64,000 bases of DNA, taken from Bifidobacterium mongoliense DSM 21395. GTDB lineage: Bacteria > Actinomycetota > Actinomycetes > Actinomycetales > Bifidobacteriaceae. The notes under the pieces were generated by a model. That model had not been told where the DNA came from. It saw only the letters and a list, made by a program, of their open reading frames with translations, and did not search any database. Positions 25,587 through 33,593 of the stretch are shown here, in pieces. The first letter of the stretch is position 1. The number at the start of each line of letters is the position of its first letter. The position numbers and the translations under genes are program-made. The stretch covers positions 24,876 through 88,875 of the forward strand of contig NZ_JGZE01000026.1 of NCBI RefSeq assembly GCF_000741285.1. The letters run 5' to 3'.

Positions 25587-26666
25587 ATGAGCTATCGTCA
25601 TCGTCCCATCGTCGACACCATTCCCGGATACCGTCAAGGCAAGCCCGCACCGGCGCTTCCCGGTGTGCACAGCTACAAGGTGTCCAGCAACGAGAATCCC
25701 TTCGGTCCCCTGCCCAGTGTGACCAAGGCCATCGCGGAACACGCGCTGGAACGCATCAACCGGTATCCCGACATGAGGGGCTGGGAGGTCGTCTCGCGCA
25801 TCGCCGACCGGTATGGTCTGGCGCCCGAGCAGGTCCAGCTCGGATGCGGGTCCACCGAGATCATCACCCAGCTGGTGTCGCTCGTGGCCGGGCCGGGGGA
25901 TGAGGTCGTCTACCCGTGGCGCAGCTTCGAGGCCTATCCCATCATCGTCGCCGGCGCGGGTGCCACGAGCGTGCAGGTCCCCAACCGGCCCGATGGGTCG
26001 CACGACGTCGATGCCATGATCGCGGCGGTCACCGACCGCACCCGGCTCGTCATCCTCAACAATCCGAACAACCCCACGTCGGCGTCGCTTGCGGACGAGG
26101 ACGCCCGCCGTGTCGTGGCCGCAGTGCCTGCCGACGTGATCGTGCTCTTCGACGAAGCGTACTTCCAGTTCAACACCGATCCCGATACGAGCGTCGCGAA
26201 GGATCTCATGCATGACCATCCCAACATCGTCATCGCCCACACCTTCTCCAAGGCCTATGGCCTGGCGGGGCTGCGCATCGGCTACGCGATGGGCGCCGCC
26301 GACGTGATCGAGGGCATGCAGAAGGTCGCGTTGCCGTTCGGCGTCAGTGATGTGGCGCAGCAGGCCGCACTCGCCTCGATGGACGTGCGGGACGAACTGA
26401 TGCGCCGTGTCGACGACATCGTCGTGGAACGCGGTCGCATGGTGGCGGCGCTGCGCGAGCAGGGGTGGACCCTACCCGAGCCGTACGGCAATTTCTTCTG
26501 GCTGGAGCTGGGCAAACGCACCGCTGAGGCCGCCGACCGGTTCACGGCCGTTGGTCTGTCGGTCAGGGCGTTCCCCGACGAGGGAATCCGCATCAGCATC
26601 GGCGAGCGATTCGCCAACGACCGGGTGCTCGAGGTATGCGCCGCCTTGCGGGACGAGGGCTTCTGA
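25587..26666 (+). CDS. HisC-like aminotransferase (histidinol-phosphate or aromatic)
   Basis: PLP-dependent fold-type I enzyme of about 359 aa. It has YKVSSNENPFGPLP near the N terminus, the NNPNNPTSA loop, DEAYFQF, and the Schiff-base Lys in HTFSKAYGLAGLRIGY. No other histidine genes are nearby, so it could be the HisC2/Pat aromatic aminotransferase rather than the operon HisC; the sequence alone does not decide. ATG 25587 (MSYRHRP) is chosen; TAGGAT lies seven bases upstream, suggesting a leaderless message. ATG 25578 is the alternative. Confidence 0.85.
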   Translation: MSYRHRPIVDTIPGYRQGKPAPALPGVHSYKVSSNENPFGPLPSVTKAIAEHALERINRYPDMRGWEVVSRIADRYGLAPEQVQLGCGSTEIITQLVSLVAGPGDEVVYPWRSFEAYPIIVAGAGATSVQVPNRPDGSHDVDAMIAAVTDRTRLVILNNPNNPTSASLADEDARRVVAAVPADVIVLFDEAYFQFNTDPDTSVAKDLMHDHPNIVIAHTFSKAYGLAGLRIGYAMGAADVIEGMQKVALPFGVSDVAQQAALASMDVRDELMRRVDDIVVERGRMVAALREQGWTLPEPYGNFFWLELGKRTAEAADRFTAVGLSVRAFPDEGIRISIGERFANDRVLEVCAALRDEGF

Positions 26667-26674
26667 CGTCGGAT

Positions 26675-26714
26675 TTCACGACACGGCGTGTCACAGACTT
26701 GCGGATGTCGTGAA
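26675..26714 (+). terminator. stem-loop after the hisC-like gene
   Basis: TTCACGACA (26675-26683) and TGTCGTGAA (26706-26714) are perfectly complementary, with a smaller GACAC/GTGTC hairpin inside. No T run follows. Confidence 0.5.
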
Positions 26715-26727
26715 GTCGTGCCATTAT
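26699..26727 (+). promoter_or_regulatory. promoter of the tRNA-Tyr/Thr/Met-rpmG cluster
   Basis: TTGCGG (26699-26704), 17 bases, CATTAT (26722-26727), about 45 bases before the tRNA-Tyr gene. The -35 overlaps the 3' arm of the upstream hairpin. Confidence 0.5.
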
Positions 26728-26770
26728 AACCAAGTTGCCATTCCACGGCTTTGGTCGCGGGAAATGGCAT

Positions 26771-26852
26771 GCCGGATTTCCCAAGCGGTCAAAGGGAGCT
26801 GACTGTAAATCAGCCGTCAACGACTTCAGTGGTTCGAATCCACTATCCGGCA
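26771..26852 (+). tRNA. tRNA-Tyr (GTA)
   Basis: 82 nt. Acceptor arms GCCGGAT and ATCCGGC with discriminator A; anticodon stem GCTGA/TCAGC with loop CTGTAAA (anticodon GTA); long variable arm and a T loop GTTCGAATC. CCA is not encoded. Confidence 0.95.
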
Positions 26853-26853
26853 C

Positions 26854-26925
<72 letters not shown>

Positions 26926-26929
26926 CTCT

Positions 26930-27003
26930 GGCGGGGTAGCTCAGCTGGCTAGAGCGTACGACTCATAATCGTAAGGTCAAGAGTTCGAGTCTCTTCCTCG
27001 CTA
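26930..27003 (+). tRNA. tRNA-Met (CAT)
   Basis: 74 nt. Acceptor GGCGGGG/CCTCGCT with G-U pairs, anticodon stem TACGA/TCGTA with loop CTCATAA (anticodon CAT). The paired first acceptor position and A at the discriminator fit an elongator tRNA; an Ile tRNA with modified C34 cannot be wholly excluded. No encoded CCA. Confidence 0.93.
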
Positions 27004-27048
27004 CAAAGACCGGGACAACCGGTACCAACGAACACAGAGGTGAACGAA

Positions 27049-27219
27049 ATGGCAAGCAAGAGTGCCGACATCCGTCCGGGTATCACGCTGGCATGCACCG
27101 TGTGCAAGGAGCGCAACTACATCACGACGAAGAACCGGCGCAACACGCCCGATCGTCTTGAGATCGAGAAGTTCTGCCCCCGCTGCGGCAAGCATACGCT
27201 GCATCGCGAGACCCGTTGA
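27049..27219 (+). CDS. rpmG: 50S ribosomal protein L33
   Basis: 56-aa protein beginning [19 protein letters not shown], with the [20 protein letters not shown] core and two Cys pairs (CTVC, CPRC), a zinc-binding version of L33. ACAGAGGTGAAC precedes ATG 27049. It follows tRNA-Met by 45 bp with no terminator between, so it is probably read together with the three tRNAs. A strong terminator lies 24 bp after its stop. Confidence 0.96.
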   Translation: MASKSADIRPGITLACTVCKERNYITTKNRRNTPDRLEIEKFCPRCGKHTLHRETR

Positions 27220-27242
27220 TCTCTGAACCACACGTTTGTGAA

Positions 27243-27270
27243 GAAGCCTGACTCCGGTCAGGCTTCTTTC
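27243..27270 (+). terminator. tRNA-rpmG operon terminator
   Basis: GAAGCCTGA (27243-27251) pairs perfectly with TCAGGCTTC (27258-27266) over a six-base loop, then TTTC. Confidence 0.85.
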
Positions 27271-27271
27271 A

Positions 27272-27277
27272 TATCAT
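27272..27277 (+). promoter_or_regulatory. -10 box of a likely leaderless murB transcript
   Basis: TATCAT ends seven bases before ATG 27285 (ATGAGCAGC). Because the rpmG terminator lies directly upstream and no Shine-Dalgarno sequence exists, murB is probably transcribed from here. Confidence 0.5.
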
Positions 27278-27284
27278 GGCACCT

Positions 27285-28608
27285 ATGAGCAGCACCAACC
27301 CCTCCTTCAGCGACCTCACGACCATCGGCGTGGGCGGTCGCATCGCACGATTCGTCGAACCACGGTCACGAGAGGCGATGATCGACACCCTCCGGGAGGC
27401 CGATCGGATGGGCTCTCGGCTGTGCGTCCTGGGTGGCGGGTCGAATCTGCTGGTATCGGACGAAGCGTTCGACGGTGTGGTCGTGCGCGACGCTCGCCGG
27501 ACCATCGAGGTACTGGAAACCCGGGTTTCGACCGCCGGGCCCGTGCATGACGACACCGTTCAGGTCCGTGCACAGGCCGGCTGTCATTGGGACGACTTCG
27601 TCAGCCGCTGCATTGCGATGGGCCTGGCCGGCGTCGAGGGCCTGTCCGGCATACCCGGCACTGTGGGCGCGAGCGTGGTGCAGAACATCGGGGCCTATGG
27701 CCAGGAGGTGTCCACCAGCGTCGACGAGGTCGAGGTCTGGGACCGTCTCGCAGGTCGCATCGCCCGCATGAGCCGTACGGATATGCGTTTCGGCTACCGC
27801 GTCTCGGCGTTGAAACGCAGCATGCTGGCCGGTGCGGCAACCCCCTCGCCGACCTCCACATCAGCTTCCGTGCCGGTTCCATCGTCGGCTTGCGCACCGG
27901 ATGTGGCCGTTGGCGAGGCCGGGCATGCCGATTATGCCGGCCGGACCGGTCGCAACCGGTTCTTCCCCAGCCCGCGGTACATCGTGCTGAGCGTCACCTT
28001 CCTGCTGCGGCGTGACGTGCAAGGTGTTCTGGGATATGGCCAGCTTGCCTCCGCGTTGCACGCCGAGGTGGGGGACAGGATGCCCACCGCGGCCATACGC
28101 GCCGCCGTGCTGGCCGTACGCGCCGCCAAGGGGATGCTGGAGGATGCCCACCGCTACGAGCAGCCGTTCATGCGCGGTGTCGTCGACGAGTCGAATCTGC
28201 GGGCGGCGGTGTCGGCGCAGAGCGCCTGCACCGGTTCCGACGGGCCGGACTACGACCGACACAGCTGCGGCAGCTTCTTCATGAACCCCGTACTGACTCC
28301 CGACGAAGCGGCGACGTTGCCGCCTCAGGCCCCGCGGTTCCCGGCGCGCGACGATGCGGGGAGGGAAGCGGTCAAGACCTCCGCCGCCTGGCTCATCGAC
28401 CATGCGGGGTTCCACAAAGGGTTCTCGGTGGGGAGCGGCGCGACCGCCAGCCTATCCACCCGGCCACACCCTGGCGCTGACCAACCGCGGCGGCGCGCGC
28501 GCGGCCGACGTGGAGCGCCTCGCCCGCGCGGTCCAGGAAGGTGTGCAGGCGAGGTTCGGCGTGCATCTGGTACCCGAACCCGTGGTCGTCGGACTCGCCC
28601 TCGCATGA
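27285..28608 (+). CDS. murB: UDP-N-acetylenolpyruvoylglucosamine reductase, frameshifted near the 3' end
   Basis: Second committed step of peptidoglycan precursor synthesis; FAD enzyme. FAD-site segments [11 protein letters not shown] and [21 protein letters not shown] and the catalytic Ser region SCGSFFMNP are intact. An extra Ala/Ser/Pro-rich stretch of about 35 residues lies before [12 protein letters not shown]. After [10 protein letters not shown] the frame breaks: an additional C near 28464-28465 sends it into an Arg-rich tail ending at 28643. The normal ending [20 protein letters not shown] to [11 protein letters not shown] lies one frame over and stops at 28608. That part carries the conserved C-terminal Glu used in catalysis, so either the base is an error or the enzyme is damaged. 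ATG 27276 is an alternative start. Confidence 0.85.
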
Positions 28609-28674
28609 GCCTCGCGCCTGTTCGGGTCGTCCATCGCGGGTAGGCTGGACCCAGTTCGAACCGAGGAGGTCGTC

Positions 28675-28998
28675 ATGGCATATGTAATCGCTCAGCCCTG
28701 CGTGGACGTCAAGGACAAGGCCTGCGTCGACGAGTGCCCGGTCGACTGCATCTACGAAGGTGTGCGCTCGCTGTACATCAATCCGAACGAATGCGTGGAT
28801 TGCGGTGCATGCGAGCCGGTATGCCCCGTCGAGGCCATCTTCTACGAGGATGATGTGCCCGAGGAGTGGGCTTGGTACAAGGACGCCGCGGTGAGCTATT
28901 TCGACGAGATCGGCGATCTGGGCGGTGCGGCCGATGCTGGTCCGTTGGGCAAGGATCCCGCCGGCGTGACGGCGCTGCCGCCCCAGAGCCGGGCCTAA
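28675..28998 (+). CDS. fdxA: 7Fe (3Fe-4S/4Fe-4S) ferredoxin FdxA
   Basis: Small cytoplasmic electron carrier of 107 aa. Starts MAYVIAQPCVDVKDKACVDECPVDCIYEG and has the second cluster motif CVDCGACEPVCPVEA; the Cys spacing is that of actinobacterial seven-iron ferredoxins. GAGGAGG precedes ATG 28675. dapC follows after 12 bp, the usual actinobacterial pair, so they form one operon. TAGGCT at 28642-28647 may be the -10 box. Confidence 0.95.
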   Translation: MAYVIAQPCVDVKDKACVDECPVDCIYEGVRSLYINPNECVDCGACEPVCPVEAIFYEDDVPEEWAWYKDAAVSYFDEIGDLGGAADAGPLGKDPAGVTALPPQSRA

Positions 28999-29010
28999 GA
29001 GCCGAGCGCC

Positions 29011-30159
29011 ATGGGTTTCCATCCATTCCATACCCCCTATGACTGGGGCAGGCTCGATCGGTATCGTGCCATTGCCGCCGAGACCGGTCTGCCGCTGCTT
29101 GATCTCTCGGTGGGCTCTCCCGTCGACCCCGTGCCGGACGCCGTGCGCCGGGCGCTCGCCGATGCATCCGACACTCCCGGATACCCTGCCACCAAGGGCA
29201 GCCCCGCGTTGCGCACCGCCATCGCGGATTGGTTCATTAGCTGTCGTGGCATCGACCTGCGGCCGTTGCACGCGGGCATCGTGCCGACGGTGGGGTCCAA
29301 GGAAGCAGTCTCGTTGATGGCCTCGCTGTTGCACTGCGGCCAAGGCGATGTGGTCGTCCAGCCACGCGTCTCCTATCCGACCTATGAGATTGGGACCCAG
29401 CTGGCTGGTGGCACCGTGCTCAAGGTCGATGACGTCGCCGACGTCGAATCGTGGCGGCATGTGCCCGGTGTGCGTGAGATCTGGGTGAATTCGCCGTGCA
29501 ATCCCACAGGCGAGGTGCTTTCGGCGGCCCAGCTGACCACCATCGTCGCCTCGGCTCGCGAGATCGGCGCCACCGTGCTCAGCGACGAATGCTATGCGCT
29601 CATGGACTGGCGTGAGCCGGCCGCGCCGTGCGCCTTGGGTGCCGGTGTGTGCGCCGGATCGGCCGAGGGTGTCCTGGTGCTCTATTCGATGAGCAAACAG
29701 TCCAATATGGCCGGATATCGCGCCGCGTTCATCGTCGGCGACGAGCGGCTGGTCGCCGAGATGACCGTCGCGCGCAAGCAGATCGGCCAGATCATCCCCG
29801 CTCCGGTGCAGGCCGCCATGGTGGCCGCGTTGCGTGACGGGACCGCGGTCAATGAGCAACGTGAACGGTACCAGTGTCGCCTGGCCAAGCTGGTCCGGGC
29901 GCTGACGGCCTACGGGTATGAGGCCGCCATGCCTCGGGGCGGGCTGTACGTATGGATAGCGGCGCGTTCCGGCGGATGCTGGCAGGACATGGAGGATCTG
30001 TCTCGGCTGGGCATCATGGTCAGCCCGGGCGAGTTCTACGGTGCGCCCGGGTATCTGCGATGCTCGGCCACCGCGTCCGACGGCGTCATCGACGAAGTCG
30101 TGGCCCGGCTGGCGGCATCGGGCAACTCGGTCGCTCAGGCGCCGAGCGACGCGGCCTGA
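29011..30159 (+). CDS. dapC: N-succinyldiaminopimelate aminotransferase
   Basis: PLP enzyme of the succinylase branch of lysine/diaminopimelate synthesis. LLDLSVGSPVDPVPDAVR, GYPATKGSPALR, the NSPCNPTGE loop, LSDECYALMDW and the Lys-containing VLYSMSKQSNMAGYRAAF are present. 382 aa. The adjacent fdxA matches the conserved fdxA-dapC order of actinobacteria, supporting DapC over other class I aminotransferases. Its 3' end overlaps the convergent dinB gene by 25 bases. Confidence 0.9.
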   Translation: MGFHPFHTPYDWGRLDRYRAIAAETGLPLLDLSVGSPVDPVPDAVRRALADASDTPGYPATKGSPALRTAIADWFISCRGIDLRPLHAGIVPTVGSKEAVSLMASLLHCGQGDVVVQPRVSYPTYEIGTQLAGGTVLKVDDVADVESWRHVPGVREIWVNSPCNPTGEVLSAAQLTTIVASAREIGATVLSDECYALMDWREPAAPCALGAGVCAGSAEGVLVLYSMSKQSNMAGYRAAFIVGDERLVAEMTVARKQIGQIIPAPVQAAMVAALRDGTAVNEQRERYQCRLAKLVRALTAYGYEAAMPRGGLYVWIAARSGGCWQDMEDLSRLGIMVSPGEFYGAPGYLRCSATASDGVIDEVVARLAASGNSVAQAPSDAA

Positions 30160-31472
30160 TCGCCGTACCGATGCCTGATGGCATCCAAGGTCCGTTCGGC
30201 GTCGCGCAGACGGGCGGACGTGGTCGTCCCCGTCGAGGAGGCCTCCTCCTCCATGAGATCGTCGATTGAAGGCTGACTGACCGTCTTGGAGATCGGTTCC
30301 AGACCGCTGGCACTGACGCCCGCGAGGCGGATCGCACGGCTCAGCAACGGTTGCGGTGCCTCCGGTCGGTTCGGGGCGGCGGGGTTTGAGGATGCGCGTC
30401 GTCTCTCGGATGCATCGCCGTGACCTTCCCGACCCGATCCGAGCATGGCGTCCAGCAGCGAAGTGACCTGCGGATACAACGCGCTGGCCGTATCCACGGG
30501 CTGCTGCAGGGTGTGCGCCTTCGTGGCGTAATGCAGGTCGGGGAACCGCAGTTTCAGCGTCACCGTCCGCGCCATGAGATGCCGTCGACGCAGCGAGGCG
30601 GCGATGTCGTCGCAGCACCATCGCAGCAGTCCGCATACGCGGTCCCTGTCGCGGGTGTCCGTGTCGAACGTGCGTTCCGCCCCGATGGATTTCTCCGGTG
30701 CACGGGGCGTGACCTGGCGTTCGTCCAAACCGTGCGATGCGAGGCTCAGGTGCCGGGCGCTGAGCGCCGAACCGGTGGCACGAGCCAGCGTCTCCTCACT
30801 CATGTCCGCCAGATCGGCCACCGTATGGGCGCCCCATGCGTTGAGGCGCTGCTCGAGCGCAGGGCCGATGCCGGGTATGCCACGCAGGGGCATCATCTGG
30901 ACGAAGCGCGCCTGGCTGGCCACCGGGATCAGCAGCATACCGTCGGGTTTCGCGTTGGTCGACGCGATCTTCGCGACGAGTTTGTTCGAGGCGATGCCCA
31001 CCGAGCAGGTGATGGCGAAGCGCCGGTGAACCTGTTCGCGGATCCAGGCGCCGATCGCGCTCGGTTCGCCCCAACGCATCAGCGCGGAGGACACATCCAT
31101 GTATCCCTCATCGACCGACACCTGCTCGATGGCGTCGGTGACCCGGCCGAACACCTCGGTGAAAATGCGCCGCGACATCCGCCGGTAATAATCGATGTCG
31201 ACGGGGAGGAAGACGCCGTCGGGGCACAGGCGCCGGGCCCGGGCCGTGGCCATGGCCGAATTGACGCCGTATCGTCTGGCCTTATAATTCGCCGCGGATA
31301 CCACCGAGCGGGTGCCCGTGCCGATGATCACCGGCTTACCGGCGAGTTCGGGGTGACGGGCGACCTCAAGTGAAGCGTAGAAGGCATCCATGTCGATGTG
31401 CAACACCGTGCAACCGGTCTCGTCGTGGCCCCAGTCGCGTTTCGCCGCCTTCAGTCTCGGTGTGCTGCTCAT
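30135..31472 (-). CDS. dinB: DNA polymerase IV
   Basis: Y-family translesion polymerase, 445 aa. Catalytic acidic residues appear in VLHIDMDAFYASLE and VSVDEGYMDVS; SCGVGIASNKL-like SVGIASNKLVAKIASTNAKPDG and the helix-hairpin-helix PGIGPALEQRLNAWGAHTV follow, then the little-finger region. A Ser/Glu-rich linker of about 60 residues lies near the C terminus. I see no clear terminal beta-clamp QxxLF motif. ATG 31472 has TATCAT six bases upstream and no Shine-Dalgarno sequence (likely leaderless). It converges on dapC with a 25-base overlap and no terminator between. Confidence 0.92.
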   Translation of the reverse strand: MSSTPRLKAAKRDWGHDETGCTVLHIDMDAFYASLEVARHPELAGKPVIIGTGTRSVVSAANYKARRYGVNSAMATARARRLCPDGVFLPVDIDYYRRMSRRIFTEVFGRVTDAIEQVSVDEGYMDVSSALMRWGEPSAIGAWIREQVHRRFAITCSVGIASNKLVAKIASTNAKPDGMLLIPVASQARFVQMMPLRGIPGIGPALEQRLNAWGAHTVADLADMSEETLARATGSALSARHLSLASHGLDERQVTPRAPEKSIGAERTFDTDTRDRDRVCGLLRWCCDDIAASLRRRHLMARTVTLKLRFPDLHYATKAHTLQQPVDTASALYPQVTSLLDAMLGSGREGHGDASERRRASSNPAAPNRPEAPQPLLSRAIRLAGVSASGLEPISKTVSQPSIDDLMEEEASSTGTTTSARLRDAERTLDAIRHRYGDQAASLGA

Positions 31473-31478
31473 GCGACC

Positions 31479-31484
31479 ATGATA
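31479..31484 (-). promoter_or_regulatory. -10 box of a likely leaderless dinB transcript
   Basis: TATCAT on the minus strand, six bases before ATGAGCAGC. No LexA box is evident between it and the tRNA-Ser gene. Confidence 0.45.
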
Positions 31485-31601
31485 GCCGCGTGCAGCCGTG
31501 GTTTCGGGGTGTTTTCCGGCGTGGCGGTATGGTGCGGCGATTCGGGTCCGCCATCACTGGTACAGTATGAACCTGTTGCTTGACGCAAGTGAAGTGACGT
31601 C

Positions 31602-31688
31602 GGAGTCATGCCTGAGTGGCCGATAGGGGCACCCTGCTAAGGTGTTAGTCGCTAACGCGGCTCGAGGGTTCGAATCCCTCTGACTCCG
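31602..31688 (+). tRNA. tRNA-Ser (GCT)
   Basis: 87 nt, class II with a long variable arm. Acceptor GGAGTCA/TGACTCC, discriminator G, anticodon loop CTGCTAA (anticodon GCT), T loop GTTCGAATC. No encoded CCA. Confidence 0.95.
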
Positions 31689-31693
31689 CGAAT

Positions 31694-31727
31694 GACGGGA
31701 ATCGTTGGTATACCAACGGTTCCCGTC
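31694..31727 (+). terminator. stem-loop after tRNA-Ser(GCT)
   Basis: GACGGGAA pairs with TTCCCGTC and, inside a single mismatch, CGTTGGT with ACCAACG, forming a nearly perfect 15-bp stem. Confidence 0.7.
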
Positions 31728-32042
31728 GTCATATTCCACCTAGTTTGGCTCATTGGATGGATATGCTCTGACATCCGCGGACCGCGGTTTCATCGCCCGG
31801 TATCTCTGTGGACCTAGGGCCGCATTGTCCCGTAGTCCCGTTGCTTATGTGTCTGTGATCGCATAGTGGTGTTCGGTGTCGGTGTCGGTGTCGGTGTCGG
31901 TGCCGGTGCCGGTGTGGCCCGTGGCCGCATGGCCGCCCGCATATCCTCTAGGACGCATGGGCACCATGGTCTCCACCGTAGCCCTGCGCCATTGCGCGGA
32001 GGGAATGACCACAGCATGTAGAGAATGACGCATAGGGTTATA
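31728..32042 (+). other. intergenic spacer upstream of repeat element A
   Basis: No credible gene. It contains the hexanucleotide repeat 31875-31916 and short open frames without ribosome-binding sites. It separates the tRNA-Ser terminator from the hairpin head of element A. Confidence 0.5.
31875..31916 (+). repeat. hexanucleotide repeat (GGTGTC/GGTGCC)n
   Basis: Seven tandem hexamers: four GGTGTC, two GGTGCC, one GGTGTG. The inverse hexamers GACACC/GGCACC recur inside the yigZ gene at 33006-33023. Confidence 0.9.
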
Positions 32043-32112
32043 GACAAGTCGGGTGATAGCGAAATGGAGCCGCGGAAAATGGCCCCTCATTTTTTCTATC
32101 GGTCGACTTGTC
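32043..32112 (+). repeat. hairpin head of composite repeat element A
   Basis: Long imperfect hairpin: GACAAGTCG (32043-32051) pairs with CGACTTGTC (32104-32112), GATAG (32055-32059) with CTATC (32096-32100), and GAAATG (32061-32066) with CATTTT (32088-32093). The loop holds GGAGCC and GGCCCC. The 5' half is nearly identical to 61435-61480 in element B. Its 3' arm is also the first unit of the 21-bp array. Confidence 0.8.
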
Positions 32113-32350
32113 TGCGGCAATCGGCGATCTTGGGTGCTGAACCGTCGACCTGGTGCACTCAATCGTCGACTTTGATCCGTGAATCGTCGACCTGGTGCAC
32201 TGAACCGTCGACTTGTGCCATCCAATCGACGATCTTCGGCATTCAATCGACGACTTGGGGCGCTGAACCGACGATCCTGTGCGTTGAACCGACGAGTTGA
32301 TGCATCCCAGCAGTGACTTGTCTACGGCAATCGTTGACGAGGATGCGTAT
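32099..32350 (+). repeat. array A: twelve degenerate 21-bp tandem units
   Basis: Units start at 32099, 32120, 32141, 32162 and so on, every 21 bp to 32330, with no insertion or deletion. Each begins like A(T/C)CG(T/A)CGA(C/T) then (T/C)T(T/G) and ends in TGA or CA after variable bases. Units 2 (32141) and 4 (32183) differ at two positions; the last two units are weak. Several frames on both strands are open through it, giving heptad-periodic peptides, but none has a credible start. Function unknown. Confidence 0.85.
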
Positions 32351-32639
32351 ATCCCCGGCCGATGTTCGTGCGTCGACGATCTCGGCGCATGAGCCGCTCG
32401 TATCCATCCCACTCAGCTTCCACCGCCTTCGGCGATGCCATCGGCAGTGTCGGGTAAGGCCTCGCATATGGCTGAGGTTAACGGAGTCGGAGGTACGCCA
32501 TTGTCCGTCCGTCTCCTGGAATCCCATTGTATCCGTCTCACGCCGGTAAGTGAGGTGTCGGCCGATCGTCGACCCTGCACGGCGTGTCGTCGCCGTGCAT
32601 CTCGACATCGCCCGTTAGCGTGGGTGCCGGGAGGCGAAT
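32351..32639 (+). other. spacer between array A and yigZ
   Basis: No gene-like frame. TTAGCG near 32616 and GGGAGG at 32629-32634 belong to the yigZ start region. Nothing else recognised. Confidence 0.4.
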
Positions 32640-33485
32640 ATGCCACAGTCCGTCATGACCATTCTCGACCCGCCGGAGCGGCCCGCCCAGGGCAGGGTCG
32701 TTGATCGGAAATCAGAGTTCCTGGGCGAAGCATGCCATGTCGGATCGGTACGGGAGGCGCTTGCGGTCATCGAGGGCGTCCGGGGACGGAACCCTAAAGC
32801 CAGACATGTCGCCTATGCCGCCATTGTCGGCGGTCACGATGTCTTCGTCCAGGATGCCACGACCGGCAGCGGCGCCGATGCCACGACGGGCAGCGGACTC
32901 GGCCACGGCACCGGCACCGGTGAACCTCATACCGATAGCCGTTATGGCGCTGGCGGCCGTCAAGGAACCGACAGCCGCCATGGCACCAGCACCGAATCTC
33001 ACCCTGACACCGACACCGGCACCGACATGCGCCGTATCGAGGAACGCATGAGCGATGACGGCGAACCTTCGGGTACGGCGGGCAAGCCCATCCTCGAGGT
33101 CCTGCGTACCAGAGGTCTGACGGATTGCGTGGTGAGCGTCACCCGGTATTTCGGCGGAATCCTGCTGGGCTCCGGAGGCCTTATTCGCGCATACGCTGGT
33201 TCGTGCACCGCCGCCCTAGACTCCGCGAGGCTTGCGCGACTGGTCAAATTCCAGCGATATTACATCGATATGGCCTACTCGCCGCTCGCTCACTTCCAGG
33301 ACATCCTGGCCTCCCTGGGAGGGGAGCAGTTGGACGTGACCTATACCGATCGCGTGTCCCTGCGGGTCGCGGTGCCCGCAGCTCACCGGGAAGATTTTGA
33401 ACGTCGGGTGCGCGAGGCATTCAGTGCCACCATCGAAACGCGGCGGATCGGCACCGAGCGACGGGCCGTGGCGATTCGGCACTGA
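32640..33485 (+). CDS. YigZ/IMPACT-family protein with low-complexity insertion
   Basis: 281 aa. The N-terminal IMPACT (UPF0029) domain shows DRKSEFLGEACHVGSV, HVAYAAIVG, DDGEPSGTAGKPILEVL (from about residue 139) and VVSVTRYFGGILLGSGGLIRAY; a DUF1949-like C-terminal domain follows. Related proteins (about 205-215 aa) are linked to translation control or peptide handling; the activity is unsettled. An extra 45-60 residues (about 75-135) rich in Gly, Thr, Asp and Ser interrupts the domain just before DDGEPSG and is coded partly by GACACC/GGCACC hexamers, a probable slippage expansion. GGGAGG lies five bases before ATG 32640. Confidence 0.88.
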   Translation: MPQSVMTILDPPERPAQGRVVDRKSEFLGEACHVGSVREALAVIEGVRGRNPKARHVAYAAIVGGHDVFVQDATTGSGADATTGSGLGHGTGTGEPHTDSRYGAGGRQGTDSRHGTSTESHPDTDTGTDMRRIEERMSDDGEPSGTAGKPILEVLRTRGLTDCVVSVTRYFGGILLGSGGLIRAYAGSCTAALDSARLARLVKFQRYYIDMAYSPLAHFQDILASLGGEQLDVTYTDRVSLRVAVPAAHREDFERRVREAFSATIETRRIGTERRAVAIRH

Positions 33486-33593
33486 GGGCACTGAGGTAAG
33501 GGCTGAGGTAAGGGTGTTTCGGTAACGGTTCGTAGGTGGGGGAGGCACGCACCGCCGAAGGTTGGTCGTCCCATGCGCGATAGGCTTGCGGGT

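Noticed and set aside
26930..27003. Initiator tRNA-fMet
   Set aside because: The acceptor begins with a G-U pair rather than the unpaired first position of initiators, and the anticodon stem lacks the three G-C pairs.
32099..32350. CRISPR array
   Set aside because: Units abut at 21 bp, vary throughout and leave no unique spacers of 30 bases or so; no cas genes are nearby.
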